From Variovorax brevis (GTDB lineage Bacteria > Pseudomonadota > Gammaproteobacteria > Burkholderiales > Burkholderiaceae_C), in NCBI RefSeq assembly GCF_030317105.1, contig NZ_JASZYG010000008.1, forward strand, positions 1 through 64,000: DNA of 64,000 bases, read 5' to 3'. The stretch's first letter is position 1; each line of letters begins with the position of its first letter. The position numbers and the translations under genes are program-made. This document shows positions 8,956-17,252 of this stretch, in pieces. The notes below the pieces were generated by a model. It made no database searches. It was not told where the DNA came from and worked only from the letters and a program-made list of their open reading frames with translations.

Positions 8956-10070
8956 TGGCGGACATCGAAGTCATCGACGCCGAAAAGCGCTTCGGCAGCA
9001 ACCACGTCATCCGCAAGCTCAACCTGCACATCAAGCACGGCGAATTCGTGGTGCTGCTCGGGCCGTCGGGATGCGGCAAGACGACGACGCTGCGTGCGCT
9101 GGCCGGCCTTGAAACCATCGACTCCGGCGAGATACGCATCGGCGGAAGGCGCGTCGACCACCTGCCGCCGCAGCAGCGCGACACGGCCTTCGTTTTTCAG
9201 CTTTATTCGCTCTACCCGCACCTGACGGTCTTCGACAACATCGCCTTTCCGCTGCGTGCGGCCAACGTGCCCGAGGCGAATGTGAAGGAGCAGGTGAATG
9301 CCGCGGCGAAGGTCCTGCGCATCGAACACCTGCTGAAGAAGCGGCCGTCCGCGCTGGCTGGTGGCGACATGCAGCGCGTGACCATCGGTCGCGCCCTCGT
9401 TCGCCGTCCCGAGGCCATGCTGATGGACGAACCCATCGGCGCGCTCGACGCCAAGTTGCGCGAAGAGATGCGCGCCGAGCTGCGCCGCCTTCACATCGAG
9501 AACGATTCGACCACCGTGTACGTCACGCACGACCAGGTCGAAGCGATGTCCATGGCCGACAAGATCGGCATCATGAACGACGGCGTGCTGCAGCAGTACG
9601 ACACACCGACGCGTGTGTACGACCATCCGGCCAACCTCTTCGTTGCGCAGTTCGTCGGCAGTCCCATCATGAACGTGGTGGACTGCACCGTGGCCTCCGC
9701 CGCAACCGGCACCTCCATGTGTCTCGCGGGCATGAAGACGCCCTTCATGCTGGGCCCACGCGCCAACGCCACGCTTCAAAGCAACGGCGAGCGCGGGGAA
9801 ATCGCGCTGGGCATCCGGCCCGAAGCCATCTCGGTATCGAAAGCGCCCATCCCGGGTGCCGTCACTGCGCACGTGCACCTCATCGAGCCGATGGGTGCCT
9901 ACGACATCGTCGACATCGCGATGGGCGCAAGCGCCGGCGCGACCTTGCGCGCACGTACCGCCAGCCAGTTCGTGCGCGTGCAGGGTGAGCCGATCTACGT
10001 CGCGCTCGACGACGCCCGCACGCATCTGTTCGACAAGCGCAGCGGTCTCTTGCTGCAAGCAGGAAGCTGA
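8955..10070 (+). CDS. ABC transporter ATP-binding protein 1 (MalK-like)
   Basis: Cytoplasmic ATPase of 371 residues. It has Walker A GPSGCGKT, Q-loop FQLYSLYP, a signature that reads LAGGD instead of LSGGQ, Walker B MLMDEP, H-loop THDQ and a C-terminal MalK-type regulatory region. Start codon and previous stop share one base. The altered signature and the adjacent second ATPase suggest a heterodimer with non-equivalent sites. Confidence 0.92.
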   Translation: MADIEVIDAEKRFGSNHVIRKLNLHIKHGEFVVLLGPSGCGKTTTLRALAGLETIDSGEIRIGGRRVDHLPPQQRDTAFVFQLYSLYPHLTVFDNIAFPLRAANVPEANVKEQVNAAAKVLRIEHLLKKRPSALAGGDMQRVTIGRALVRRPEAMLMDEPIGALDAKLREEMRAELRRLHIENDSTTVYVTHDQVEAMSMADKIGIMNDGVLQQYDTPTRVYDHPANLFVAQFVGSPIMNVVDCTVASAATGTSMCLAGMKTPFMLGPRANATLQSNGERGEIALGIRPEAISVSKAPIPGAVTAHVHLIEPMGAYDIVDIAMGASAGATLRARTASQFVRVQGEPIYVALDDARTHLFDKRSGLLLQAGS

Positions 10071-10075
10071 GCGCC

Positions 10076-11167
10076 ATGGCACAGATATCCCTTCGTGGCG
10101 TCGACAAGCGTTATGGCGCGGTGCACGCCCTCAACGACCTCACGCTGGACATCCGCGACCGCGAGTTCTTCGTGCTGCTCGGCCCCACCGGTGCCGGCAA
10201 GAGCACGACGCTGCGCTGCATCGCGGGGCTGGAGCAGCCTGAATCGGGCGACATCGAGATTGCCGGCGAACGCATCAACGACTGGAGCGCGGCGCAGCGC
10301 GACGTGGCGCTGGTGTTCCAGCAGTACTCGCTCTACCCGAACTACACGGTGCGCGAGAACCTGGCCTTTCCGCTCAAGTCGAAGCTGCGCAACTTCAGCG
10401 CGCAGCAGATCGAGGAGCGCGTGAACAAGGCGGCCAGCACGGTGCGCATCACGCATCTCCTCGACCGGCGCACCGATCGCCTGTCCGGTGGCGAAATGCA
10501 GCGCGTGTCGATCGGCCGCGCCATCGTGCGCGAGCCGCGTGTGTTCCTGATGGACGAGCCGCTGTCCAATCTCGACGCCAAGCTGCGCGAGTTGCTGCGC
10601 GCGGAACTCAAGGGCTTGCAGCAGCGCCTGGGCACGACGCTGGTGTTCGTCACGCACGACCAGGTCGAGGCAATGACGATGGGCGACCGCATCGGCGTTG
10701 TGCATGAAGGCCGGCTCATCCAGGTCGGCACGCCCTACGAGATCTACAACACGCCGAAGAACACCTTCGTGGCCTCCTTCGTCGGCACGCCGGCGATCAA
10801 CCTGCTGGACCTGACCATCGACCTGTCCAACAGCGAAGCGCAAGGCGACGCCATCATCTTCAAGCTCGACGATGGAACGCGCAACAGGCTGGCCGCGCTC
10901 GCGCTGCCCGAGGGCGGCACGGTGCGTGTCGGCGCGCGGCCCGAGGACGTGCGGCTGGTGTCGTCCGGCGGCATTCCCGGCGTGCTGTATGGCGCGGAGA
11001 ACCATGGCGTGGAGATCATCGCCATCATCCAATGCGGCCCGCACATGCTGCGCGCCACCATCCCTGCCGATTCGCGCGTCGCCGTCAACGACCCCGTGCA
11101 GTTCGCCTTCGCACAAGACAAGCTGCACTACTTCCATCCCGACACCGGCGAGAGCCTTCGCGCCTGA
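10076..11167 (+). CDS. ABC transporter ATP-binding protein 2 (MalK-like)
   Basis: Second ATPase of the same importer, 363 residues, starting five bases after the first. Walker A GPTGAGKS, Q-loop FQQYSLYP, signature LSGGEMQR, Walker B FLMDEP, H-loop THDQ and a C-terminal TOBE-like domain are all present. Most MalK systems use one ATPase gene twice. Two distinct adjacent genes resemble the GlpS/GlpT arrangement of rhizobial glycerol importers. Confidence 0.92.
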   Translation: MAQISLRGVDKRYGAVHALNDLTLDIRDREFFVLLGPTGAGKSTTLRCIAGLEQPESGDIEIAGERINDWSAAQRDVALVFQQYSLYPNYTVRENLAFPLKSKLRNFSAQQIEERVNKAASTVRITHLLDRRTDRLSGGEMQRVSIGRAIVREPRVFLMDEPLSNLDAKLRELLRAELKGLQQRLGTTLVFVTHDQVEAMTMGDRIGVVHEGRLIQVGTPYEIYNTPKNTFVASFVGTPAINLLDLTIDLSNSEAQGDAIIFKLDDGTRNRLAALALPEGGTVRVGARPEDVRLVSSGGIPGVLYGAENHGVEIIAIIQCGPHMLRATIPADSRVAVNDPVQFAFAQDKLHYFHPDTGESLRA

Positions 11168-11214
11168 GTCGACTCCCTTCAACCGCACTTCAACCCCACC
11201 CAAGGAGACACCGA

Positions 11215-12105
11215 ATGCTGCAAACGATCGCCACCCACAACTGGATGCGCCCCGAGACCATCAAGCGCACCATCGAGCGCATGAAGCAGACGGGCGTGGA
11301 CGCCATCGAGATCTCGGGCGAGCCCGACCAGTTCGACACCAGGGAAGTGCGCGCGCTGCTCAAGGAAAACGGCAAGACCTGCTGGGGCTCGGTGACGCTC
11401 ACGCTCGGCGACCGCAACCTCGCGTCGAAGGATCAGGCCCAACGCGAGAAGACGGTCGACTACATGAAGCGCGTCGTCACCTTCGCCAAGGAATTGGACG
11501 GCCAGATCATCACGCTCGTGCCCGCCACGGTCGGCAAGGTCGTCGCCGACGGCACGCCCGACGAAGAATGGAAATGGCTCGTGGAAGGCATCAAGGAGGT
11601 CTACGCGCATTCGGAAAAGGCCGGCATCCGCATCGCCGTCGAACCGCTCAACCGCTTCGAAACCTACCTCATCAACCGCGGCGACCAGGCGCTGGCGCTG
11701 GCCGATGCGGTCGGCCCGAACTGTGGCGTGTGCCTCGATCTCTTCCACATGAACATCGAAGAGAACGACATCCACGAAGCCTTCCGCAAGGCCAAGGGCC
11801 GCATCTACGACATCCACATCGCCGACAACAACCGCTTCGCGCCGGGCATGGGCACGCTGGACTTCAAGGCGATTGTCGAAACCATCAAGTCGGTCGGCTA
11901 CACGGGCGCGCTCACGCTGGAATTTGTTGCGACCATCGACCGCACGCCCGCCAGCCCCTACGGCGCGCAGGTGGAAACGAACCCGGTGGACGTCACGCCC
12001 GAACAGATGAAGTTCATCATCGACCACGGCTCCAACCTCTTGGCGGACAAGTTCTATACGGACCTGTACCACCAGTCGGTGAAGGTCCTGCGCCCATTGA
12101 TGTAG
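11215..12105 (+). CDS. Tagatose/psicose 3-epimerase-like sugar epimerase
   Basis: A 296-residue TIM-barrel enzyme of the AP-endonuclease-2-like superfamily. The segments EPLNRFETYLIN, CLDLFHMNIEE, IHIADNNRFAPGMG and LTLEF match the metal-binding and catalytic framework of D-tagatose/D-psicose 3-epimerases (Glu, Asp, His, Glu ligands). It probably epimerises a ketose or ketose phosphate at C3. The start follows a clear AAGGAGA site. It is the second isomerase-type protein of the locus besides the one at 4130-5185. Confidence 0.85.
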   Translation: MLQTIATHNWMRPETIKRTIERMKQTGVDAIEISGEPDQFDTREVRALLKENGKTCWGSVTLTLGDRNLASKDQAQREKTVDYMKRVVTFAKELDGQIITLVPATVGKVVADGTPDEEWKWLVEGIKEVYAHSEKAGIRIAVEPLNRFETYLINRGDQALALADAVGPNCGVCLDLFHMNIEENDIHEAFRKAKGRIYDIHIADNNRFAPGMGTLDFKAIVETIKSVGYTGALTLEFVATIDRTPASPYGAQVETNPVDVTPEQMKFIIDHGSNLLADKFYTDLYHQSVKVLRPLM

Positions 12106-12113
12106 GCATCGCC

Positions 12114-12614
12114 ATGCTGTTCGGCAAACTCTTCCACACGGCCATCAAGACCGCGAACCTCGATGCCACGGTGCGCTTCTATACCGAGGTGCTCGGCATG
12201 ATCGTGGCCGACCGTCCGCCCATCGGCTTTCCGGGCGCGTGGCTCAAGCCCGCGCAGCCGGGCGCCGACGCGATCATCCATCTCTACGCGGGCGATGCGG
12301 CCAAGGAGGCGGACGGCTCGGTGCAGACCGGCACCAACGCCATCGACCACGTGTCGGTCGTGTGCCAGGGTTACAGCGACTTCAAGGCGCGCTTCGAGAA
12401 ATTCGGCCTCGCCTACCGCGAGAACCTCGTGCCCGCCACGCCGCTGTGGCAACTGTTCATCTACGACCCGAACGGCGTGCAACTGGAACTCACCTTCCAC
12501 TCGGCCGCGGAGCCCGAAGCCGTGCCGGTCATCCCCGACGAACGCCGCTACAACGCACGCGAGCGCTGGTTCCAGCCAGCGCTGTATCGCCAGTTCGAAT
12601 CCACGACGGCCTGA
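12114..12614 (+). CDS. VOC-family (glyoxalase/bleomycin-resistance fold) protein
   Basis: A 166-residue protein with the two beta-alpha-beta-beta-beta units of the vicinal-oxygen-chelate fold. FHTAIKTANLDATVRFYTEVLGM opens the first half, with its metal-type histidine; IDHVSVVCQGYSDF and the closing YDPNGVQLELTF belong to the second half, supplying the histidine and glutamate usually used as metal ligands. VOC proteins act as lyases, isomerases or dioxygenases. Here it probably handles a sugar-derived intermediate. It starts nine bases after the epimerase stop. Confidence 0.8.
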   Translation: MLFGKLFHTAIKTANLDATVRFYTEVLGMIVADRPPIGFPGAWLKPAQPGADAIIHLYAGDAAKEADGSVQTGTNAIDHVSVVCQGYSDFKARFEKFGLAYRENLVPATPLWQLFIYDPNGVQLELTFHSAAEPEAVPVIPDERRYNARERWFQPALYRQFESTTA

Positions 12615-12636
12615 CGCATCGAACGAAAGCATCGCG

Positions 12637-13803
12637 ATGAAAATCACCCGCGTCGAGGCCGTCTGGCTGCAGGTTCCCATTCCCGAGGACCGGCAGCACG
12701 TGAGCGACTTCGGCCGAGCGACCACCTTCGACACGGCCCTGGTCCGGATCGATACCGACGCGGGCATCAGCGGCGTGGGCGAGGCCAAGGTGTCGGCCGG
12801 CAGTCCGGGGGACTACCACGGCGTGGTGGCCATCATCAATCACGAGTTCGGCCCCTCTCTGATCGGCGAAGACCCGCGCAACATCTCGCGCATCTGGGAG
12901 CAGCTCTACAACGGCACGCGCGGGCACTACGCCCTCGCCCGCGGCCATGTGTTTCCCGCGATGAGCCGGCGTGGCGCGTCGATCTCGGCCATCTCGGGCA
13001 TCGACATCGCGCTGTGGGACATCCTGGGCAAGTCACTCAACGCGCCGGTGTGGCAACTGTTGGGTGGCCGCAAGGCCGATCGCATGCCGGCCTATGCCTC
13101 GGGCGGCTGGGCCAATGCGCAGGACATCGGCGCGCAGCTCAACAGCTACATCGCGCAAGGCCAGTTCGGCGCGGTGAAGATGCGCATCGGCGTGTTCGAC
13201 GGCTCGCCGGCGGCATCGGCCCGGCGCGTCATCGCCGCGCGCGAGGCCATCGGGCCGGACGTGGACCTCATGTGCGACGCGCACGGCACCTTCACCGTGT
13301 CGGAAGCCAAGCAGTTCTGCCACCTCGTGCGCGACTGCAACCTGGCGTGGTTCGAAGAGCCCGTCACCGCCGACGACAAGCGCGGCTTGGCGGAGGTGCG
13401 CGCCGGCACGCACATTCCCATTGCAACGGGCGAGAGCGATTGCACGCGCTTCGACTTCCGCGACATCATCGACCTGCGCGCCGCCGACGTGCTGCAGCCG
13501 GACCTGGCGATCTGCGGCGGCATCACCGAGGCCATGCGCATCTCGGCGCTGGTGAGCGCCGCCAACCTGCGGCTGGCGCCCCACCTGTGGGCCGGTGCGC
13601 CGGCCTTCGCGGCGGGCCTGCATGTGGCCGCCGCATCGCCCGCCACCCACATCCTCGAATACTCGCTCGGTGCCAATCCGATGATCCACGACCTGGTCGA
13701 AGAAGGCTTCCCGGTGGAAGGCGGTACGCTCGCGATTCCCGAGCGACCCGGACTCGGCATCGCCGTGCGGCGAGAGTTCGTCGAGACCTATCGGAAAGAC
13801 TGA
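12637..13803 (+). CDS. Mandelate racemase/enolase-superfamily sugar-acid dehydratase
   Basis: A 388-residue enolase-superfamily enzyme. The N-terminal capping domain begins MKITRVEAVWLQVP. The barrel domain shows KMRIG (general base region), the metal ligands in MCDAHG, WFEEP and TGES, and PHLWAG near the end carrying a histidine. Such proteins usually dehydrate sugar acids (galactonate, rhamnonate, fuconate and similar) to 2-keto-3-deoxy acids. With FadR regulation and a sugar importer this function is likely; the exact acid is unknown. Confidence 0.85.
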   Translation: MKITRVEAVWLQVPIPEDRQHVSDFGRATTFDTALVRIDTDAGISGVGEAKVSAGSPGDYHGVVAIINHEFGPSLIGEDPRNISRIWEQLYNGTRGHYALARGHVFPAMSRRGASISAISGIDIALWDILGKSLNAPVWQLLGGRKADRMPAYASGGWANAQDIGAQLNSYIAQGQFGAVKMRIGVFDGSPAASARRVIAAREAIGPDVDLMCDAHGTFTVSEAKQFCHLVRDCNLAWFEEPVTADDKRGLAEVRAGTHIPIATGESDCTRFDFRDIIDLRAADVLQPDLAICGGITEAMRISALVSAANLRLAPHLWAGAPAFAAGLHVAAASPATHILEYSLGANPMIHDLVEEGFPVEGGTLAIPERPGLGIAVRREFVETYRKD

Positions 13804-13807
13804 AGCC

Positions 13808-14635
13808 ATGGAAGGCCTGGAGCAAACCGCGAAGTTGCTGGAGCTGATTCGCGAGCGCGGTTTCAAACCCGGCGACAAGCTTCCGTCGGAGCGCGACCTG
13901 GCCGCCCTCTTCGGCATGAGCCGCAGCGCCGTGCGCGAATCGCTCATTCGCCTGGACACGCTGCGCATCGTCGAAAGCCGCCCCAAGTCGGGCGTCTATC
14001 TGCAGCCCTACGGCGCCGAACGCAGCATCGAGGCGATGGTGCTTTTTGCGGAAACGAACACGCCGCTGACGGCTGCGGAAGTCGTGCAGTCGGTCGAGCT
14101 GCGCAGCGTGCTCGAGAGCGAGGCCTTGAAGCTCGCGTGCCTGCGCCGCACGCAGGAAGACCTGGACGCCATGCAGCAGATCCTGCGCGACAGCGAGGCC
14201 GCCATGGCCCGGGGCGAGACCCTGGCGGAGTACGACCCGCTGTTCCACAAGGCCATCGTCGCCGCGACCAAGAACGATGTGCTGCTGCGCTTCATCAACG
14301 TGTTCTACCGGATGTCGCGCAAGCGCCGCGAGCTGTACTTCCACGAGCAGGACCAGAGCAAGCGGTCGCATGCCCAACATCTACAGCTGTATGCTGCCAT
14401 CAAGGCGCAGGACGGAGAGCGGGGGCAGCAGATCCTGCGGCGGCACCTGAAGGGCGTCGACACCTATTTCCGCATGTTCTTTTCGGAGGATGAGGAAGCC
14501 GCGCCGGGCAAGGCCGTGCCGAAGCTTGCCCATCGCGCCGTGGCCAAGACTGCGGCGAAGCGGGCCTCTTCTGTGAAGGCGTCCGCGCCACGCCCGGCCG
14601 CCACGCCGGCGTCCCGGCGCGGCGCCAAGGCCTGA
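13808..14635 (+). CDS. FadR-subfamily GntR transcriptional regulator
   Basis: A 275-residue regulator. A GntR winged helix occupies residues about 5-60 (SERDLAALFGMSRSAVRESL is the recognition part), followed by an FCD ligand domain with the metal-type pattern EYDPLFHKAI and SHAQH. It overrides residues 225-275 with an Ala/Lys/Arg/Pro-rich tail unusual for the family. It lies four bases behind the dehydratase gene. The two TGGTnnnACCA palindromes at 5291 and 5336 are the probable operators, making this the local repressor responding to a sugar acid or phosphorylated sugar. Confidence 0.9.
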   Translation: MEGLEQTAKLLELIRERGFKPGDKLPSERDLAALFGMSRSAVRESLIRLDTLRIVESRPKSGVYLQPYGAERSIEAMVLFAETNTPLTAAEVVQSVELRSVLESEALKLACLRRTQEDLDAMQQILRDSEAAMARGETLAEYDPLFHKAIVAATKNDVLLRFINVFYRMSRKRRELYFHEQDQSKRSHAQHLQLYAAIKAQDGERGQQILRRHLKGVDTYFRMFFSEDEEAAPGKAVPKLAHRAVAKTAAKRASSVKASAPRPAATPASRRGAKA

Positions 14636-14648
14636 AGAGCGCGCGGCG

Positions 14649-15632
14649 ATGGCAGCCATCCTGCTGACGCAGTCCATCCATCCACAGGTGCAGGCGCGGC
14701 TGGCGCAGCTGGGCGAGCTGCGCATCGCGCCCGACACCTCGCCCGACAGCCTTCGCCGCAGCGCCGCCGGATGCGACGTCATCATCGTGCGCGCCCAGTT
14801 GCCTGAAGACATCTTCGATGCCGCCCCCAGCCTGGTGGGCGCCGTGCGGCACGGCGCGGGCGTCGACATGATCCCCATCGATGCGGCCAGCGCGCACGGC
14901 GTGCTCGTGGCGAACGTGCCGGGCGTCAACGCCAACGCGGTCGCCGAGCATGTCGTGCGCAGCATGATGCAGCTTGCGCGCAAGAGCAGCTTCATCGCCA
15001 ACCGGTTGCGCGAGCGCACCGCGGGCTGGGCTTCGGCACGCGCCTTCTCCGACGAAGGCGTGGAGCTGGCGGGCCGAACGGTGGGCATCGTCGGCTTCGG
15101 CAACGTCGGCCGCGCCATAGCGCGCATCTGCGCAGCGGGGCTGGGCATGAAGGTGCTGACGCATACGCGCACGCCGATCGATGCCGGGGCAACCGCTGCC
15201 GAACGCGTGGCGCTTCCCGCACTGCTGGCCGCCAGCGACTTCGTGGTGCTGGCCTGTCCCCTCACGGCCGAAACGCGCAGCCTCATCGGGGCGGCGCAAC
15301 TGGCCACGATGCGACCGGGGAGCTGGCTCATCAACGTCGCGCGCGGACCCGTCGTGCAGGACGCGGCCCTGATCGACGCGCTGCAAGCTGGCCATCTCGC
15401 CGGCGCAGCGCTCGATGTGTTCGACGCCGTTCCCCTGCGTGCCGATCACCCGTACTGGACCATGGAACAGGTGCTCCTTACCCCGCACATCGCTGGCATC
15501 ACGAACGACAGCATGCTGGCGATGGGCCACGGCGCCGCGTTGGCCGCCGAGCACCTGCTGGCGGGCCGGGTGCCGCCCCACTGCATCAATCCCGAGGCCG
15601 TGCCGGCTTTTCATCGCAGGCGGGCGGCGTGA
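14649..15632 (+). CDS. D-isomer-specific 2-hydroxyacid dehydrogenase
   Basis: NAD(P)-dependent reductase/dehydrogenase of 327 residues. The Rossmann motif VGIVGFGNVGRA, the catalytic arginine region NVARGPVVQDAALIDAL and the catalytic histidine in TPHIAG are intact. Relatives reduce glyoxylate, hydroxypyruvate or other 2-keto acids, consistent with handling products of the sugar-acid pathway. It starts 13 bases after the regulator and probably shares its transcript. Confidence 0.9.
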   Translation: MAAILLTQSIHPQVQARLAQLGELRIAPDTSPDSLRRSAAGCDVIIVRAQLPEDIFDAAPSLVGAVRHGAGVDMIPIDAASAHGVLVANVPGVNANAVAEHVVRSMMQLARKSSFIANRLRERTAGWASARAFSDEGVELAGRTVGIVGFGNVGRAIARICAAGLGMKVLTHTRTPIDAGATAAERVALPALLAASDFVVLACPLTAETRSLIGAAQLATMRPGSWLINVARGPVVQDAALIDALQAGHLAGAALDVFDAVPLRADHPYWTMEQVLLTPHIAGITNDSMLAMGHGAALAAEHLLAGRVPPHCINPEAVPAFHRRRAA

Positions 15633-15745
15633 AATCCGGCGCAGTCGAAAGCCTGAAGCCCAAGCGCAATTCAACGCATCGCGCCACAATGTTCGCTTGA
15701 ATGAACTCCAGGGGCGCGCGGAGGAACGCGGCGTCCCTTACCCGG

Positions 15746-16630
15746 ATGTCACAAACCGTTGCAAGCCGACTCAAGATTGGTCTCTCGGCCTGCTTCCAGC
15801 ACGCTGATCCCAGTCGATCGCTGTTCACCAACAAGACGCTGCAGTACGTCGAGCAATCCATCGCGCATTGGCTCATGTCGGCCGGTGCCATGGTGGTGAT
15901 GGTGCCCTGCCCCACGGGCGAGACCGCGCGCGGCGACACCAAGCTCTCGCACTATGCCGAGTGGCTCGATGGCGTGGTGATGCACGGCGGCGCCGACGTG
16001 TGGCCCGGCAGCTATGGCGAGATGCCGCTGCGCGAAGCATGGGTGGGCGACCGCATCCGCGACCTGTACGACCTGGCGCTGGTCGAAGCCTTCGAGCAGG
16101 CCGACAAGCCAATCTTCGGCGTGTGCCGCGGGCTGCAGCTCATCAACGTCGCCTTTGGCGGCACGCTGTACCAGGACATCGCCACGCAGCACCCCTATGC
16201 ACTGCAGCATCGCGATCCGGTGAGCTACGACCAGAACTTCCACGACATCGAACTCGTGCCCGGCACGCGGCTGTCGAAGATGTATCCGGGTCTTGCACAC
16301 GTGCGCGTCAACAGCATTCACCACCAGGGGATCAAGCACCTCGCGCCGGGCTTCGAGGTCGAGGCGTGGAGCTATCCGGACCACGTGCCCGAAGCCATCC
16401 GGCGCGTGGGCGGAAAGGGCGGGCGCGGCTACATCGCGGCCACGCAATGGCACCCGGAATTCCATCGCGAAGGCAGCCCCGTCAACACGGTCGATGACAC
16501 CGCCATCCTCAACGACTTCCTGGGTGCTTGTTCGGCCGCGCGTGCGCACAAGAACACCTCGCACCACACCCCCGGAAAGATCCGCGACCGCGCAGGGCGT
16601 TTGCTGACGCAGGCCTTGTTGCGTCGCTGA
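15746..16630 (+). CDS. Class I glutamine amidotransferase-like hydrolase (peptidase C26)
   Basis: A 294-residue hydrolase related to gamma-glutamyl-gamma-aminobutyrate hydrolase PuuD. The nucleophile is Cys127 in FGVCRGLQL, with the His-Glu pair in TQWHPEF. The ATG at 15746 (SQTVASRLK) is chosen because the fold begins soon after; a start 45 bases upstream is possible. Family members cleave gamma-glutamyl amides. The link with sugar catabolism is not obvious, and a separate promoter is possible in the 113-base gap before it. Confidence 0.85.
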   Translation: MSQTVASRLKIGLSACFQHADPSRSLFTNKTLQYVEQSIAHWLMSAGAMVVMVPCPTGETARGDTKLSHYAEWLDGVVMHGGADVWPGSYGEMPLREAWVGDRIRDLYDLALVEAFEQADKPIFGVCRGLQLINVAFGGTLYQDIATQHPYALQHRDPVSYDQNFHDIELVPGTRLSKMYPGLAHVRVNSIHHQGIKHLAPGFEVEAWSYPDHVPEAIRRVGGKGGRGYIAATQWHPEFHREGSPVNTVDDTAILNDFLGACSAARAHKNTSHHTPGKIRDRAGRLLTQALLRR

Positions 16631-16770
16631 CGCGACAAGAAGCGGGCAGGAATGCCGCCGCCCTAGGGGTTTGCCTCAGGGTCGTGCCGGTGCATGATAG
16701 ATACCCTGAAAAAAGCGTTGTCGGGGGCAGTCTTGGGCGTTCGGTCCGCTGCATACCGCGCGCACTTAGT

Positions 16771-16777
16771 GAGGAGG
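16771..16777 (+). promoter_or_regulatory. Strong ribosome binding site that fixes a TTG start
   Basis: GAGGAGG lies seven bases before a TTG codon at 16785 and 25 bases before the first in-frame ATG at 16803. The spacing strongly favours the TTG as start of the MaoC-like gene. Confidence 0.75.
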
Positions 16778-16784
16778 CTGCAAA

Positions 16785-17252
16785 TTGAACTCAGAGTTTT
16801 CCATGGCAACCCTGGATTCCTTCGTCGGAAAGGAACTGGGGGTTTCGGAGTGGGTCCTGGTGGACCAGCAGCGCATCAATGAGTTTGCGCACTGCACCGG
16901 CGACAAGCAATGGATCCACGTCGACGTGGAGCGCGCCAACAAGGAAAGCCCATTCGGCGCACCCGTGGCGCATGGCTTCCTGACCCTGTCGCTGCTGGCG
17001 CCCATGGGCATGGAGATTGGCCTCGTGCCCAAGGACTCCATCGCCTCCTTCAACTACGGACTCAACAAGGTGCGCTTCCTCGCGCCGGTCAAGGTCAATT
17101 CGCGCCTTCGCGCCCGCGTCAGCGTGACTGCGGTCGTTGACCAGGGCGGCGGACGAAAGCTCGTCACGCTGACGAACACCATGGAGATCGAAGGCGCCGA
17201 CAAGCCTGCGCTCATTGCCGAGACTCTGGCCGTTCTGGTGGGGGCTCCATGA
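16785..17252 (+). CDS. MaoC-family (R)-specific enoyl-CoA hydratase-like protein
   Basis: A 155-residue hot-dog-fold protein. The hydratase motif with catalytic Asp and His is seen in FAHCTGDKQWIHVD, followed by PFGAPVAHGFLTLSL. It could hydrate enoyl-CoA to (R)-3-hydroxyacyl-CoA, the substrate of PHA synthase, as PhaJ does. The stop overlaps the phaC start by four bases (ATGA), strongly linking the two. TTG is taken as start because of the ribosome site at 16771. It is NodN-like in length and might have broader substrate range than classical PhaJ. Confidence 0.87.
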   Translation: MNSEFSMATLDSFVGKELGVSEWVLVDQQRINEFAHCTGDKQWIHVDVERANKESPFGAPVAHGFLTLSLLAPMGMEIGLVPKDSIASFNYGLNKVRFLAPVKVNSRLRARVSVTAVVDQGGGRKLVTLTNTMEIEGADKPALIAETLAVLVGAP

